The notes under the pieces were generated by a model. It made no database searches. It was not told the origin of the DNA and saw nothing but the letters and a program-made list of their open reading frames with translations. A stretch of DNA of 64,000 nt from the NCBI GenBank assembly GCA_035485575.1, contig DATHNW010000026.1, positions 117,540 to 181,539 of the forward strand, given 5' to 3'. Shown here one piece after another: positions 51,352 through 63,060 of this stretch (positions are counted from its first letter, which is position 1; each line of letters begins with the position of its first letter). The position numbers and the translations under genes were made by a program. This stretch comes from DASRHD01 sp035485575 (GTDB lineage: Bacteria; Verrucomicrobiota; Verrucomicrobiia; Opitutales; Opitutaceae).

Positions 51352-51618
51352 GTGGTTCGCGTATTCAAAAACTGGTTTCACCGTCCGGCGGTGCGCTTCG
51401 GCGCCGTCGACAACAGCCGCATCGCGACCACCCCGATCCGCAATTCGCTTTTCATCAGTTTCATCTCGGAAACGGGCTGCTACCGCGCACGCCACATCGA
51501 CCGTCATGAGGCCCACATGCGCCGGCGCAAGCTGGCAAAGGGCGCCCTGCTCGTCGTGATCGGCGCCTTCAGCGCGTGGATCATCATCGAGAGCGCGAAG
51601 GCCCTGACGATGTTTTAA
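51352..51618 (+). CDS. Small hypothetical protein with C-terminal membrane helix
   Basis: 88 residues with a GTG start (VRVFKNWFHR) preceded by AGGTAGAG. The N-terminus is basic and polar; a single hydrophobic segment lies at about 64-84 (GALLVVIGAFSAWIIIESAK). Overlaps sdhB tail-to-tail by 4 nt. No family recognised. The ribosome-binding sequence and tail-anchor topology favour a real gene. Confidence 0.55.
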   Translation: MVRVFKNWFHRPAVRFGAVDNSRIATTPIRNSLFISFISETGCYRARHIDRHEAHMRRRKLAKGALLVVIGAFSAWIIIESAKALTMF

Positions 51619-52424
51619 GCACCGCCGCCGGCGCTGGCCGGGTCCGGCTTGAAGGCAGCGCGAAAACTGGCCGCCAGGTAGTCTCGGTTCAGCCGCGCGA
51701 TAAAATCGTGCGAGATGAGTTTCGGGCAGACCGCACTGCATTCGAACTGGTTCGTGCAATTGCCGAAACCGAGCTCGTCCATTGTCTGCACCATGGCCAG
51801 CACGCGGTGGTCCCGTTCGGCCTGGCCCTGCGGAAGCAGGCCGAGGTGCGAAACCTTCGCGGCGACGAAGAGCATCGCGCTCGCGTTCTTGCACGCGGCC
51901 ACGCAGGCGCCGCAGCCGATGCATTGCGCGGCGTCCATCGCGAGATCGGCGGAATCCTTGGGCACGGGAATCGCGTTCGCGTCGGGCGCCGAGCCGGTGC
52001 GCGCGGTGATGAAGCCGCCCGCCTGCATGATCCGGTCGAACGCGGCGCGATCGGTCACGAGGTCCTTGACGACGGGAAACGGATGCGCGCAGTACGGCTC
52101 GACGACGATGACGTCGCCGTCCTGGAAGCTGCGCATGTAGGTCTGGCAGCTCGCCACACCGCGATGCGGGCCGTGCGGCTTGCCGTTGATGACGAGCGAA
52201 CACGTGCCGCAGATGCCTTCGCGGCAGTCGTGGGCGAAAGCGATCGGCTCCTCCCCTTTTTCCGTGAGGCCGTCGTTCACCACGTCGAGCATCTCGAGGA
52301 AGGACATGTCCGGATTGAGATCCCGGGCGGGGTATTCAACGAATTTGCCCGGCGCACCGGGCCCGGCCTGACGCCAGACGCGCAGCGTGATGGAAATGTT
52401 TTTTTTGAAATTCTCGGCGACCAT
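51615..52424 (-). CDS. sdhB: Succinate dehydrogenase iron-sulfur subunit
   Basis: 269 residues from MVAENFKKNI, chosen because AGAGGA lies 8 nt upstream. [2Fe-2S] ligands in CREGICGTCSLVING and VASC, [4Fe-4S] in CIGCGACVAAC and [3Fe-4S] in CTNQFECSAVCP. It passes electrons from SdhA to quinone at the inner membrane. Last of sdhC-A-B. The sequence style (YPARDLNPDMSFLEMLDVVN) matches the B. subtilis/type B branch. Confidence 0.96.
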   Translation of the reverse strand: MVAENFKKNISITLRVWRQAGPGAPGKFVEYPARDLNPDMSFLEMLDVVNDGLTEKGEEPIAFAHDCREGICGTCSLVINGKPHGPHRGVASCQTYMRSFQDGDVIVVEPYCAHPFPVVKDLVTDRAAFDRIMQAGGFITARTGSAPDANAIPVPKDSADLAMDAAQCIGCGACVAACKNASAMLFVAAKVSHLGLLPQGQAERDHRVLAMVQTMDELGFGNCTNQFECSAVCPKLISHDFIARLNRDYLAASFRAAFKPDPASAGGGA

Positions 52425-52444
52425 GGTGAAGTCCTCTTGGCGGC

Positions 52445-54367
<1,923 letters not shown>

Positions 54368-54383
54368 GGCGTCAGGGAAGCGG

Positions 54384-55166
54384 TTAGGGCTGGGCGGCGC
54401 GCGCGACGGCAGGCTGGAACCCTTCGCGCAGGCCCTTCGCGCCGATGAGGATCGAGCCGGGAATGACCAGGTTGCCGAGGAAATAGAGCAGGCAGAACGC
54501 GGTCACGATCTTGCGCAGCGCACCCGACCACTTCGCGTTGCGCCAGCCGAGCGTTTGAAACAGACTGTCCACGCCGTGCAGCAGGTGAAAGGACAGGAGG
54601 CCGACCGCGATGATATAAAAAATGGACACGACGGGATTCATGAAACCAAGGATCACCATGCTGTGCACGTCGGGGACCTGCGTGCCGGCCTTGACGACCG
54701 GAAAGCCCATCACGCGGTAATCTTCAGTCATCGTGTAAGGCGGCAGGTTTTCCTTGAAGCTCGCCGGCTGCGCGAAACCGAAAGTGAACTGCGCCAGATG
54801 GTACAGCACGAATGCAAGCACGATGTAGCCCGTCCAGCGCACATAGCGCGAGGCAAACGACGCCTGGATCCAGGTCTTCACGCCGTAAGGCTGGTGGCCG
54901 CGGGCGCGCCGGTTTTCCAGCGAGAGCACGGTCGCCGCCCAGATATGGATGGCCACGCACGCCAGCAGCCCAAGGCGCACAATCCACAGCAGCGGACCGA
55001 GCTGGCGCAAAAAATACGCGTAGCCGTTGATGTGATCCGGGTGCTGAAAAATCTGCAGGTTGCCCACGAGATGCCCGATGACGAAAAGCACGAGCACAAA
55101 GCCGGTCGCGGCCATCAGAAATTTCCGGCCAATGGAGGAACAGAACAATCTACCGATAAGACTCAT
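54384..55166 (-). CDS. sdhC: Succinate dehydrogenase cytochrome b subunit (type B, single subunit)
   Basis: 260 residues from MSLIGRLFCSS. Five membrane helices with conserved His residues placed to bind two hemes (FVIGHLVGNLQIF, VAIHIWAATVL, FVLYHLAQFTF, LLSFHLLHGVDSLF). A single large anchor replaces separate SdhC and SdhD. First gene of sdhCAB. An inverted repeat lies upstream at 55195-55214. Confidence 0.92.
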   Translation of the reverse strand: MSLIGRLFCSSIGRKFLMAATGFVLVLFVIGHLVGNLQIFQHPDHINGYAYFLRQLGPLLWIVRLGLLACVAIHIWAATVLSLENRRARGHQPYGVKTWIQASFASRYVRWTGYIVLAFVLYHLAQFTFGFAQPASFKENLPPYTMTEDYRVMGFPVVKAGTQVPDVHSMVILGFMNPVVSIFYIIAVGLLSFHLLHGVDSLFQTLGWRNAKWSGALRKIVTAFCLLYFLGNLVIPGSILIGAKGLREGFQPAVARAAQP

Positions 55167-55194
55167 CGCAAAGTGGGGAACGCGGCTGAACTCG

Positions 55195-55214
55195 AACGCG
55201 GATAATTCCGCGTT
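55195..55214 (-). promoter_or_regulatory. Inverted repeat upstream of sdhC
   Basis: Perfect 7-bp arms AACGCGG and CCGCGTT around ATAATT, 28 nt upstream of the sdhC start. A possible regulator site or a 5'-UTR hairpin of the sdh transcript. No specific regulator is implied. Confidence 0.4.
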
Positions 55215-55357
55215 CAACGAATTAAACGGAACGCCTTGTCCAAGTAAAGGTTGTCGGGCCTCGGCACCAACTGCGAACCACGCTTATTAGTGAGCCTTAC
55301 CCGGCAGTGAAGCACCGTTGCGCGCGCCCGGAGGAAAGAACCCGCGCCAACCGGACC

Positions 55358-56614
55358 TTATTTCACCAGCGGCTTAAGCAACGAAAATTTCCCGCTCGCC
55401 GCCGGAGTCAGCGTGCGGCGGCGGAAAGCCGCGACGCGCACGCCCTCGCCCAGCGCCGCCGCCAAGGCGGATTCCACCTCCGGCGGCGCGACATGATCGG
55501 CCACGTAGTGGAAATCCCAGCGCGCGTCGCCGCTCTGGATGAGCGACCAGTGCCAGCAGGCAAAATCTTGCGGCAGCGCCGCGTCAATCTCATGGGCAGA
55601 AACGAGCGATCCATCCGGCCGGAAATACAAGTCCCGCTCCCGCCCGAGCAGGCGGAATCCGGTCGGCAGCTTTTTCACGATGTCACCGGTGTGATAGCGC
55701 AGGAGCGGCATGGCCTCGCGGTCGCGCGTGGTCACGTAAATCTGAAAAACATCCGGCAGGCTTTCGCGCCACGGCACAAGCTCGATGAAAGCGTTGGCGT
55801 CGATCGCGCGCGTGTCGTCCTTGAACGCCTCGCCGACGAACAGGTAGCCGGCCTCGGTTGAGCCGTAAAGATCGGCTTGGGGAGCGGGAAAAGCCTCCGC
55901 AATGCGCCGGCTGTGCTGCAAGCTCGCCTTGCCATAGGTGAGAATGACCACGCGCACGCTCGGCACGCTCACCTTGCGCCGCGTGACCGCGCGCGCGAGC
56001 AGCGAGAGATAGACCGGCTCGCCCTCGATCACCTCGGGCTGCACGGCCTGCAGCTCGAGCACGATGCGATCCCATTCACTCTCGAGAAACGCGAACGGGT
56101 CGCTCGTGAGGTTGAGGTAGACCGTGCCATCAAAATAACGATGCGGAAACGGATGGTCCTCGTAAGGGCAGAGATTGCTCGAACAGCCGACGGGCGCGAG
56201 CACGCACTTGCGGTAGGACCGGTGCGCAAACGACGCGAGCAGCGGATGCGCCTCGTAGGCACGGCGCGTCTGCGCGCTCCACCAGCCATCCTCCATGATG
56301 ACCGTCATCGGGCTTGTGGTGGTGCCGGAGGTGCTCTCGTATTCGTAACGCCGGTCCTGCAGGCCGCGCTCGATGTCGCGGTAGTCGGTGAAAAAAGCCT
56401 GGTGGCCGCGCTCGACGATTTCCTTTTTGGAGAGCGCCGGAATTTCACGGTAACACGACCATTGCAGCGGCTCCGGATGCAGCGGAAACCGCTGCGGATA
56501 GAGCGGGCTGCGCCGGTAGATCTTGCGGATCTCCGCCTCCAGCGACGCCGGCAGAAACTCGTCACGCGCGGAACCAAGCGCAGCGGGGCTGTTGGCAAAC
56601 GTGGAGGGGGGCAT
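55358..56614 (-). CDS. PaaK-like adenylate-forming enzyme (phenylacetate-CoA ligase/F390 synthetase family)
   Basis: 418 residues. ANL-superfamily features of the PaaK branch: P-loop-like YESTSGTTTSPMTV (about 91-104), adenine motif DLYGSTEAGYLFVG, hinge region MPLLRYHTGDIVKKL and the C-terminal Lys in AASGKFSLLKP. It activates a carboxylic acid with ATP. The substrate is not evident and no pathway partners are adjacent. The middle segment APVGCSSNLCPYEDHP has two nearby Cys residues of unknown use. Confidence 0.82.
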   Translation of the reverse strand: MPPSTFANSPAALGSARDEFLPASLEAEIRKIYRRSPLYPQRFPLHPEPLQWSCYREIPALSKKEIVERGHQAFFTDYRDIERGLQDRRYEYESTSGTTTSPMTVIMEDGWWSAQTRRAYEAHPLLASFAHRSYRKCVLAPVGCSSNLCPYEDHPFPHRYFDGTVYLNLTSDPFAFLESEWDRIVLELQAVQPEVIEGEPVYLSLLARAVTRRKVSVPSVRVVILTYGKASLQHSRRIAEAFPAPQADLYGSTEAGYLFVGEAFKDDTRAIDANAFIELVPWRESLPDVFQIYVTTRDREAMPLLRYHTGDIVKKLPTGFRLLGRERDLYFRPDGSLVSAHEIDAALPQDFACWHWSLIQSGDARWDFHYVADHVAPPEVESALAAALGEGVRVAAFRRRTLTPAASGKFSLLKPLVK

Positions 56615-56653
56615 AAGGGTGAAGACGTCAGCTAACCCGGTCCGGTTTCGAAG

Positions 56654-57235
56654 TCAAACCGCACGGCCGGCTTTCAGCCCGGCCCAGATGGGCGCAAAGA
56701 AGAGAAGGGCATCGAGCACCAGCGCGTGGGTGATTTTGCCTGTATGCGCAAGCGCGTAGACTTCGTCCACCGGCAGCGTGCTGACGGCAATCTCCTCGTC
56801 ATGGTCCCATTGCGTCGCAACCGCGGGCACAACGTCCTCCACAAAGACAACGTGACAGGTGTTGTTTTGAATCGCGGGATTCGCGTGCACGCGGCCGATG
56901 ATGCGCGCGTTTTTCCCGGCGCAGCCCGTCTCTTCGCGCAGTTCGCGCAGGCCGCCCGCCAAGGGATCCTCGCCGTGATCAAGCACGCCGCCGGGAATCT
57001 CGAGCGAGAAATCATCCGTGCCGAAGCGGAACTGGCGGACGAGCACAAGGCGATGGTCGGGCGTGAGGGCGAGGACATTGACCCAGTCGGGCGCGTCGAT
57101 GACGACAAAATCCTGCTCGCGTCCGCGGACGCGGTGGCGGTAGCGCACCTGGCGCAGGTCGAAGATGCGCGTGGCGGCGAGCGATTCACTCCCCAGTCGT
57201 TCCCAGCGATCGGGTGCGGCATCGGGAGGATTCAT
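56654..57235 (-). CDS. Nudix hydrolase, ADP-ribose pyrophosphatase-like
   Basis: 193 residues. A complete Nudix box runs from G83 to C105 (GVLDHGEDPLAGGLRELREE followed by TGC), giving the metal-binding R-E-x-x-E-E. The beta strand WVNVLALTPDHRLVLVRQFR and the PG before the box match ADP-ribose/NDP-sugar hydrolases. Substrate inferred only to subfamily level. Its stop is 39 nt from the start of the PaaK-like gene on the same strand. Confidence 0.88.
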   Translation of the reverse strand: MNPPDAAPDRWERLGSESLAATRIFDLRQVRYRHRVRGREQDFVVIDAPDWVNVLALTPDHRLVLVRQFRFGTDDFSLEIPGGVLDHGEDPLAGGLRELREETGCAGKNARIIGRVHANPAIQNNTCHVVFVEDVVPAVATQWDHDEEIAVSTLPVDEVYALAHTGKITHALVLDALLFFAPIWAGLKAGRAV

Positions 57236-57247
57236 ATTCTCGCAGGC

Positions 57248-57282
57248 AAAAAAAACGCCCCCTGACGCGAGTCGAGGAGGCG
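57248..57282 (-). terminator. Rho-independent terminator after the LysM gene
   Basis: On the minus strand, stem CGCCTCC/GGGGGCG (one T-G pair) with a 13-nt loop, followed by eight T residues, located about 20 nt after the LysM gene stop and just before the Nudix start. Confidence 0.8.
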
Positions 57283-57303
57283 CGGTGGAAAAATTTGCGG
57301 GGC

Positions 57304-57852
57304 TTATTTCTTGGCCGGCAGGTTGATCTTCTGGCCGACCTTGAGATGCTTCGGGTCGATGCCGGAATTGGCGGCTTCGAGATCGGCCAGCGAAACGCCG
57401 TTGGCGCGGGCAATCTTGGCCAGGCTGTCACCGGATTTGATCGTGTAGGTGCCGTCCGCGGAAACCGTGCCCGGGGTGGAACCTTCGGCGGCCGCGCCGC
57501 CCTTGGGAGCTTTGGCGGCTTTCGGCGCCGGCTTGGCAGCTTCCTCGAGTTTGGTCAGTGAAGCGTGGATGTTGCCGAGATCGGTGGCGACTTGATTGAA
57601 CGCATCCTGCGAGGAGCGCTGCAAGGCATTGATGTCGCTTTTCGCCTTTTGCGCGTCGGCGGCGGCGGAATTGGCATTGCTCTCGATGGAGTCAATCTTG
57701 TCAATTTTCTCACCGGCGGCGGCAAGCGTCTTGCTGACGCTGGAGACTTTGACAAGGGCGACCGCGGAGAGTACCAGCGCGAGAAGACCGACGATCACGC
57801 CGGCAACTGGCAGGTAGCTGCTGCTGTTATTTTCACGAGAGATGGTGTCCAT
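57304..57852 (-). CDS. Membrane-anchored LysM-domain protein
   Basis: 182 residues. An N-terminal membrane helix (LPVAGVIVGLLALVLSAVAL) is followed by a coiled-coil region (about 38-105, rich in Ala, Lys, Asp), an Ala/Pro/Lys linker and a C-terminal LysM domain (about 135-180, YTIKSGDSLAKIARANGVSL) that binds peptidoglycan. It probably links the inner membrane to the cell wall. Followed by a terminator, so it is transcribed as a single gene. Confidence 0.85.
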   Translation of the reverse strand: MDTISRENNSSSYLPVAGVIVGLLALVLSAVALVKVSSVSKTLAAAGEKIDKIDSIESNANSAAADAQKAKSDINALQRSSQDAFNQVATDLGNIHASLTKLEEAAKPAPKAAKAPKGGAAAEGSTPGTVSADGTYTIKSGDSLAKIARANGVSLADLEAANSGIDPKHLKVGQKINLPAKK

Positions 57853-58001
57853 GAGTCAGTACGAAAAAGAGGTTTGAAAGTTGAACGAGTAGGTGGATTC
57901 AAGGGGCATGGCAAGCAGAGATTACGCCGATATTTCCGGATCGCGCCGGTTGACAGAACGTTGACAGGCCGGGCAAATGCACGAGGCTGCTCGTTCGCAC
58001 A

Positions 58002-58078
58002 CGGGGTGTAGCTTAGCCTGGTAGAGCGCCTGGTTTGGGACCAGGAGGTCGAGAGTTCGAATCTCTCCGCCCCGACCA
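58002..58078 (+). tRNA. tRNA-Pro (anticodon TGG)
   Basis: 77 nt with encoded CCA. Acceptor CGGGGTG/CGCCCCG, D arm, anticodon stem CCTGG/CCAGG with loop TTTGGGA giving UGG, T arm GAGAG/CTCTC around TTCGAAT. It reads CCA and other Pro codons. Confidence 0.96.
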
Positions 58079-58484
58079 GCGCAGATTGGGCGATGGGATC
58101 AATGATCGCCTCACCCATCGTTAAAACAGAAATTGCGCGATGCACCTGAACCATTCGAGCAGCCAGGCCGCGGGCCAAAACCATGATGGATGCGTTGCTC
58201 AACGCCCTTTGCCATCCCGGGACAGCTGTGGCTTGGTTTGCCAACCGGGCAAATCTTCCTGCAATCTCAGGTGCTTCGCACCCCGGTGAGCGTATCCGGT
58301 CTTTGGCTGGCTGCAACTTCCGGCAAATGAATTTTATGACGATCCGCTTTTCCAACATAGTTTTGGCTGCACGCCACCTTTTTGTGCGACCTTTGGCCAA
58401 GGGTTGCGTCTGTCCATGCAAGACCGCGATTCGCAAAGCCGCCCATACTTTCACTGAATTCACTTTTGAACCTGCAATGATGCC
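58079..58484. other. Gene-free stretch after tRNA-Pro
   Basis: 406 nt without a convincing gene. Open frames on both strands (58183-58488 plus, 58267-58497 minus) have no recognisable domain. Base composition is somewhat more AT-rich than the flanks. It should contain the promoter of the RND operon, but no clear -35/-10 pair stands out. The position just 3' of a tRNA is where integrated elements usually leave remnants; none could be identified. Confidence 0.4.
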
Positions 58485-59795
58485 ATGAGCCAACCATTGA
58501 CCGAAAAGCCCAGACCGTCCCCCACAGAGCCGGCCACCCAACGCGCAGCTGCTCCGACCAGTACTGCGGTTCGAAAACGGCGCCCCCGGATCTGGCTCAT
58601 CGTCGGGACGTTGATTCTAATCATCGTTGTGATCTGGGTGTATCGTTCCCATGCGGCTGGTTCGGCCCGGGCCGGAGGCCGCGGCGGCATGAACGCCCCG
58701 CTCCCCGTCGTGGTGCAGGCGGCCAAAAAAGGGGATCTCAATATCTATCTCAATGCGCTCGGAGCGGTGACGCCATTGGAAACGGTGACCCTTCGAACCC
58801 AGATCAGCGGGCAGCTGGTCGAGGTGAAATTCAAGGAAGGCGAGGAGGTCAACCAGGGCGATGTTCTCGCCATCATCGATCCCCGTCCTTATGAAGTGGC
58901 CCTTGAGCAGGCCCAAGGGCAGTTTGAACAGGCGCAGGCGCAGCTTAAAAATGCCGAGCTTGATCTCACCCGTTACCAGACGCTGGCCGAACAGGATTCC
59001 ATCGCGAAACAACAGGTCGACACGCAGCGCACGCTCGTGAACCAGTACGAGGGCATGGTCAAAACGAACCAAGCCGCGATCGACAGCGCGAAGCTGAACC
59101 TGGCCTACTGTCACATCACCGCGCCCTCCGCAGGACGGGTGGGGCTCCGGCAGGTCGACCAGGGCAATTATGTCACGCCGGGGGACGCCAACGGGCTGGT
59201 CGTTCTCACGCAGGTAAAGCCAATGACCGTCATCTTCACCCTGCCGGAGGACAATGTGCCGAAAGTGGCGGCACGGCTGCATTCCGGCGCGATCCTTCCC
59301 GTCGACGCCTTCGACCGGACGCAAACGACGAAGCTCGCCTCGGGCACGCTGGACACGATCGACAACCAGGTCGATGCCACCACCGGAACCTTCAAACTCC
59401 GGGCCTTGTTTCCGAATGACAACGAAAGCCTCTTCCCCAATCAATTCGTCAACATCCGCCTTTTGCTGGACGTCAACCATGGGGCAACCGTCATCCCCAC
59501 CTCCGCCGTGGAACAGGGACAGCAAGGGGCCTTTGTCTATGTCGTCCAGGATGACAACACGGTCGCCGCCAAGCCCGTGACCCTCGGGACGATCGAAGGG
59601 GAGCTGGTGGCCGTTGTCTCCGGACTGAACGTCGGCGAACGGGTGGTCGTCGACGGAGCGGACAAACTCACTGATGGGATGAAGGTTATCGTGCAGGATA
59701 AAAAATCCGGGGAATCGAAAGGGAAATCCGGGACCGGGCACAGCCACGCGGGCCAGGGCCATAAAAAATCCGAGTCGGCCGACGAGCAGAACTGA
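58485..59795 (+). CDS. RND efflux periplasmic adaptor (membrane fusion protein, MdtA-like)
   Basis: 436 residues. A single N-terminal helix (RIWLIVGTLILIIVVIWVYR) anchors a periplasmic body. Lipoyl half LRTQISGQLVEVKFKEGEEV, long coiled-coil hairpin (about 135-205), second half LAYCHITAPSAGRVGLRQVD, beta-barrel and proximal domain. Poly-Lys/Ser/His tail. It bridges the RND pump with an outer-membrane channel. The pump gene follows 35 nt downstream. No TolC-like gene is in the visible part. Confidence 0.9.
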   Translation: MSQPLTEKPRPSPTEPATQRAAAPTSTAVRKRRPRIWLIVGTLILIIVVIWVYRSHAAGSARAGGRGGMNAPLPVVVQAAKKGDLNIYLNALGAVTPLETVTLRTQISGQLVEVKFKEGEEVNQGDVLAIIDPRPYEVALEQAQGQFEQAQAQLKNAELDLTRYQTLAEQDSIAKQQVDTQRTLVNQYEGMVKTNQAAIDSAKLNLAYCHITAPSAGRVGLRQVDQGNYVTPGDANGLVVLTQVKPMTVIFTLPEDNVPKVAARLHSGAILPVDAFDRTQTTKLASGTLDTIDNQVDATTGTFKLRALFPNDNESLFPNQFVNIRLLLDVNHGATVIPTSAVEQGQQGAFVYVVQDDNTVAAKPVTLGTIEGELVAVVSGLNVGERVVVDGADKLTDGMKVIVQDKKSGESKGKSGTGHSHAGQGHKKSESADEQN

Positions 59796-59830
59796 ATGGC
59801 TTCTGGAAACCCGCTGGTTCTTCAAACGAG

Positions 59831-62800
59831 ATGAATCCCTCTCGCCTCTTCATTCAGCGTCCTGTTGCGACCACGCTCTTCATGTCGGCGATCCTGATCG
59901 TCGGGCTCGTGGCTTATAAATTCCTTCCCCTGTCGGCCCTGCCGGAAGTGGATTACCCGACCATCCAGGTCCAGACGTTCTATCCCGGGGCCAGCCCGGA
60001 TGTCATGACTTCGTCGGTCACGGCGCCATTGGAGCGCCAGTTGGGCCAGATGCCGGGCTTGAAACAGATGTCCTCCACGGGATCGGCCGGCGCCTCGGTG
60101 ATCACGCTGCAGTTCGACCTCGACCTGGATCTGGACGTGGCCGAACAGGAAGTGCAGGCGGCGATCAATGCGGCCGGCAATCTCCTGCCCTCGGACCTGC
60201 CCGCTCCGCCCATTTATGCCAAGGTGAACCCGGCCGACGCCCCGGTGCTGAGCCTCGCCCTGACGTCGAAGACTCTGCCGCTGATCCAAGTCGAGGATCT
60301 CGCGGACACCCGGCTCGCCCAAAAGATATCGCAGCTGCCCGGGGTGGGCCTGGTCAGCATCGGCGGCGGACAGCGGCAGTCTGTCCGCATCCGGGTCAAC
60401 CCGCAGGCGCTGGCCGCCTACGGCCTCAACATCGACGACATGAGGACGACCGTGGGTAATGCCAATGTGAATACAGCCAAGGGCAATTTCGACGGGCCGT
60501 CGCGCGCCTACACGATCAATGCGAACGACCAGCTGAAGGCGGCCGACGATTACAAGAATCTCATTCTGGCCTATAAAAACGGCGCACCGGTCAGGCTGAC
60601 GGATATCGCCACGGTCGAAAGCGCGCCGGAGAACACGAAGCTCGCCGCGTGGTTCAACACGACCCCGGCCATCATCCTCAACATCCAGCGCCAGCCCGGG
60701 GCCAATGTCATCAAGGTCGTCGAGAGCATCCGCAGCCTGCTGCCGGCCCTGCAGGCGTCGCTGCCGGCTTCCGTGGACGTCGCCGTCCTGACCGACCGCA
60801 CGAACACGATCCGGGCTTCGATCAGCGACGTTGAATTCGAGCTCACGCTCGCGGTGATCCTCGTGGTGCTCGTCATCTTCGTCTTCCTGCGCAACGTGCC
60901 GGCGACGATCATCCCCAGCCTGTCCGTCCCTCTCTCGCTCATCGGAACCTTCGCGGTGATGTACCTGCTGGGCTTCAGCCTGAACAATCTCTCGCTGATG
61001 TCGCTGACGATCGCCGCGGGCTTCGTCGTCGACGACGCGATCGTCATGATCGAGAACATCGCGCGGTATGTGGAGAAAGGCGATTCGCCGATGGAAGCGG
61101 CCCTCAAGGGCTCCGCGCAAATCGGCTTCACCATCATTTCGCTGACGATCTCGCTCATCGCGGTGCTGATCCCCCTGCTCTTCATGGGTGACGTCGTCGG
61201 ACGCCTGTTCCGGGAATTTGCGATCACGCTCGCGGTCACGATCCTCATCTCAGCCGTGGTTTCGCTGACCCTCGTGCCCATGATGTGCGCGAAGCTGGTA
61301 AAGCACCGGCCGGCCTCGGCGGAGCCGGCGTGGAGCCGCAAGGTCGGCGCTTGGTTCGACGCCATCATCGCGCGGTACGACAAGATGCTCAAATGGGTGC
61401 TCGATCACCAGGCCCTCACCCTCGTGATCGCGGTCGGGACCTTCGTGCTGACCGCCGTCCTTTACATCGTGATTCCAAAGGGATTTTTCCCCGTGCAGGA
61501 CACCGGATTGATCCAGGTCATCACCGAGGCGCCGCAAAACGTTTCCTACGGGTCCATGGCGACCCGGCAGCAAAAGCTCGCCGCCGAAATTCTCAAAAAT
61601 CCGGATGTCGAAAGCCTGTCGTCATTCATCGGCATCGACGGAACGAACACCACCGTCAACACCGGCCGGATGCTCATCAATCTCAAGGCGAAATCGGACC
61701 GGAAAGGGTCCGCGACGGACACCATCCGCGCCTTGCAAAACCAGCTCCAATCCCTCGCGGGGATTTCCGCCTACATGCAGCCGGTCCAGGATCTGACCAT
61801 CGACGACCAGGTCAGCCGTACGCAATACCAGTTCGTCCTCGAAAGCGCGGATCCGGCGCTGCTCGGCGAATGGATTCCCAAATTGATGGACCGGCTCGGC
61901 CAGGTCCCCGATCTGACCGACGTCGCCAGTGACCTGGCCCAGCAAGGGCTGGCAGTGTACATCGTCATCGATCGCGACACCGCCGCACGTTTCGGCATCA
62001 CGGCGGCGACGGTCGACAACGCGCTCTACGACGCGTTTGGCCAGCGGATCATCTCGACGATCTTTACACAGTCCAACCAGTACCGCGTGATCATGGAGGC
62101 CAATCCGGCGCTGCAGCAGTCACCCGACTCGCTGGCACAAATCTACGTGCCTTCCGCTTCGGGCGGCCAGGTGCCCTTGTCCGCCATTGCCCATTTTGAG
62201 GAGCGCGCCGTCCCGCTTCTGATCAACCATCTGAGCCAGTTTCCCTCCAATACGATTTCGTTCGATATTCCGCCGGGCGGCTCGCTGGGGGCGGCAGTGA
62301 AGGCGATCCGCCAGGCCGAGTCGGACATCGGGATGCCGCTCAGCATCATCACGAGCTTCCAGGGCGCCGCCTCCGCCTTCGAGGCATCGTTGTCGAACGA
62401 ACTGTTCCTCATCCTCGCGGCCATCGTGACGATGTACATCATCCTCGGCGTTCTTTATGAGAGTTTCGTCCATCCGGTGACGATCCTCTCCACCCTGCCC
62501 TCGGCCGGAATCGGAGCCCTCCTGGCATTGATGTGCGTCGGCAGCGACCTCGGCGTCATCGGCATCATCGGCATCATCCTGTTGATCGGCATCGTGAAGA
62601 AGAACGCGATCATGATGATCGACTTCGCGCTCGATGCCGAACGTCAGCGCGGGTTGTCCTCCGCCGACGCCATCTTCGAGGCCTGCGTGATGCGCTTCCG
62701 GCCGATCATGATGACCACCATGGCCGCATTGTTCGGCGCGGTGCCGCTGATGATCGGGCTCGGCGAAGGCAGCGAGTTCCGCCAGCCGCTCGGCATTGCC

Positions 62801-62941
62801 ATTTTCGGCGGGCTGATCGTCAGCCAGATCCTGACGCTCTACACCACCCCGGTGGTCTATCTCTATCTCGACCGCGCCCGGCACTGGCGGCAACGGCGAA
62901 AACAGCGCCGCCTGGCGTTGAGAGAGCCGCCCGCCATCTGA
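59831..62941 (+). CDS. RND efflux pump, MdtB/MdtC-like
   Basis: 1036 residues, 12 membrane helices with two large periplasmic loops, the normal HAE1 layout. N-terminus MNPSRLFIQRPVATTLFMSA. Proton-relay residues: the Asp pair in GFVVDDAIVMIENIARY (helix 4) and the Lys in GIVKKNAIMMIDFALDAERQ (helix 10). Closest in style to MdtB/MdtC drug and bile-salt exporters. Exports hydrophobic compounds using the proton gradient. Operon with the adaptor gene. Confidence 0.93.
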   Translation: MNPSRLFIQRPVATTLFMSAILIVGLVAYKFLPLSALPEVDYPTIQVQTFYPGASPDVMTSSVTAPLERQLGQMPGLKQMSSTGSAGASVITLQFDLDLDLDVAEQEVQAAINAAGNLLPSDLPAPPIYAKVNPADAPVLSLALTSKTLPLIQVEDLADTRLAQKISQLPGVGLVSIGGGQRQSVRIRVNPQALAAYGLNIDDMRTTVGNANVNTAKGNFDGPSRAYTINANDQLKAADDYKNLILAYKNGAPVRLTDIATVESAPENTKLAAWFNTTPAIILNIQRQPGANVIKVVESIRSLLPALQASLPASVDVAVLTDRTNTIRASISDVEFELTLAVILVVLVIFVFLRNVPATIIPSLSVPLSLIGTFAVMYLLGFSLNNLSLMSLTIAAGFVVDDAIVMIENIARYVEKGDSPMEAALKGSAQIGFTIISLTISLIAVLIPLLFMGDVVGRLFREFAITLAVTILISAVVSLTLVPMMCAKLVKHRPASAEPAWSRKVGAWFDAIIARYDKMLKWVLDHQALTLVIAVGTFVLTAVLYIVIPKGFFPVQDTGLIQVITEAPQNVSYGSMATRQQKLAAEILKNPDVESLSSFIGIDGTNTTVNTGRMLINLKAKSDRKGSATDTIRALQNQLQSLAGISAYMQPVQDLTIDDQVSRTQYQFVLESADPALLGEWIPKLMDRLGQVPDLTDVASDLAQQGLAVYIVIDRDTAARFGITAATVDNALYDAFGQRIISTIFTQSNQYRVIMEANPALQQSPDSLAQIYVPSASGGQVPLSAIAHFEERAVPLLINHLSQFPSNTISFDIPPGGSLGAAVKAIRQAESDIGMPLSIITSFQGAASAFEASLSNELFLILAAIVTMYIILGVLYESFVHPVTILSTLPSAGIGALLALMCVGSDLGVIGIIGIILLIGIVKKNAIMMIDFALDAERQRGLSSADAIFEACVMRFRPIMMTTMAALFGAVPLMIGLGEGSEFRQPLGIAIFGGLIVSQILTLYTTPVVYLYLDRARHWRQRRKQRRLALREPPAI

Positions 62942-63060
62942 CCTATCCCGGTCCATGCGAAATTGCACATCAGGCCCGGCGTGCGCCGTTCTGGATCGGC
63001 GCCGACGCGCCCGCTACTCTCCTCACAAAATAACGCAAGACAAACACAGGTGAGGAAATC

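Noticed and set aside
58183..58488. 101-codon plus-strand open frame before the RND adaptor
   Set aside because: No domain, signal peptide or ribosome binding site; it ends at the start of the adaptor gene and looks like chance.
57795..58541. 248-codon minus-strand open frame across tRNA-Pro
   Set aside because: It reads through the tRNA, producing the well-known artefact peptide AERFELSTSWSQTRRS. Not a gene.
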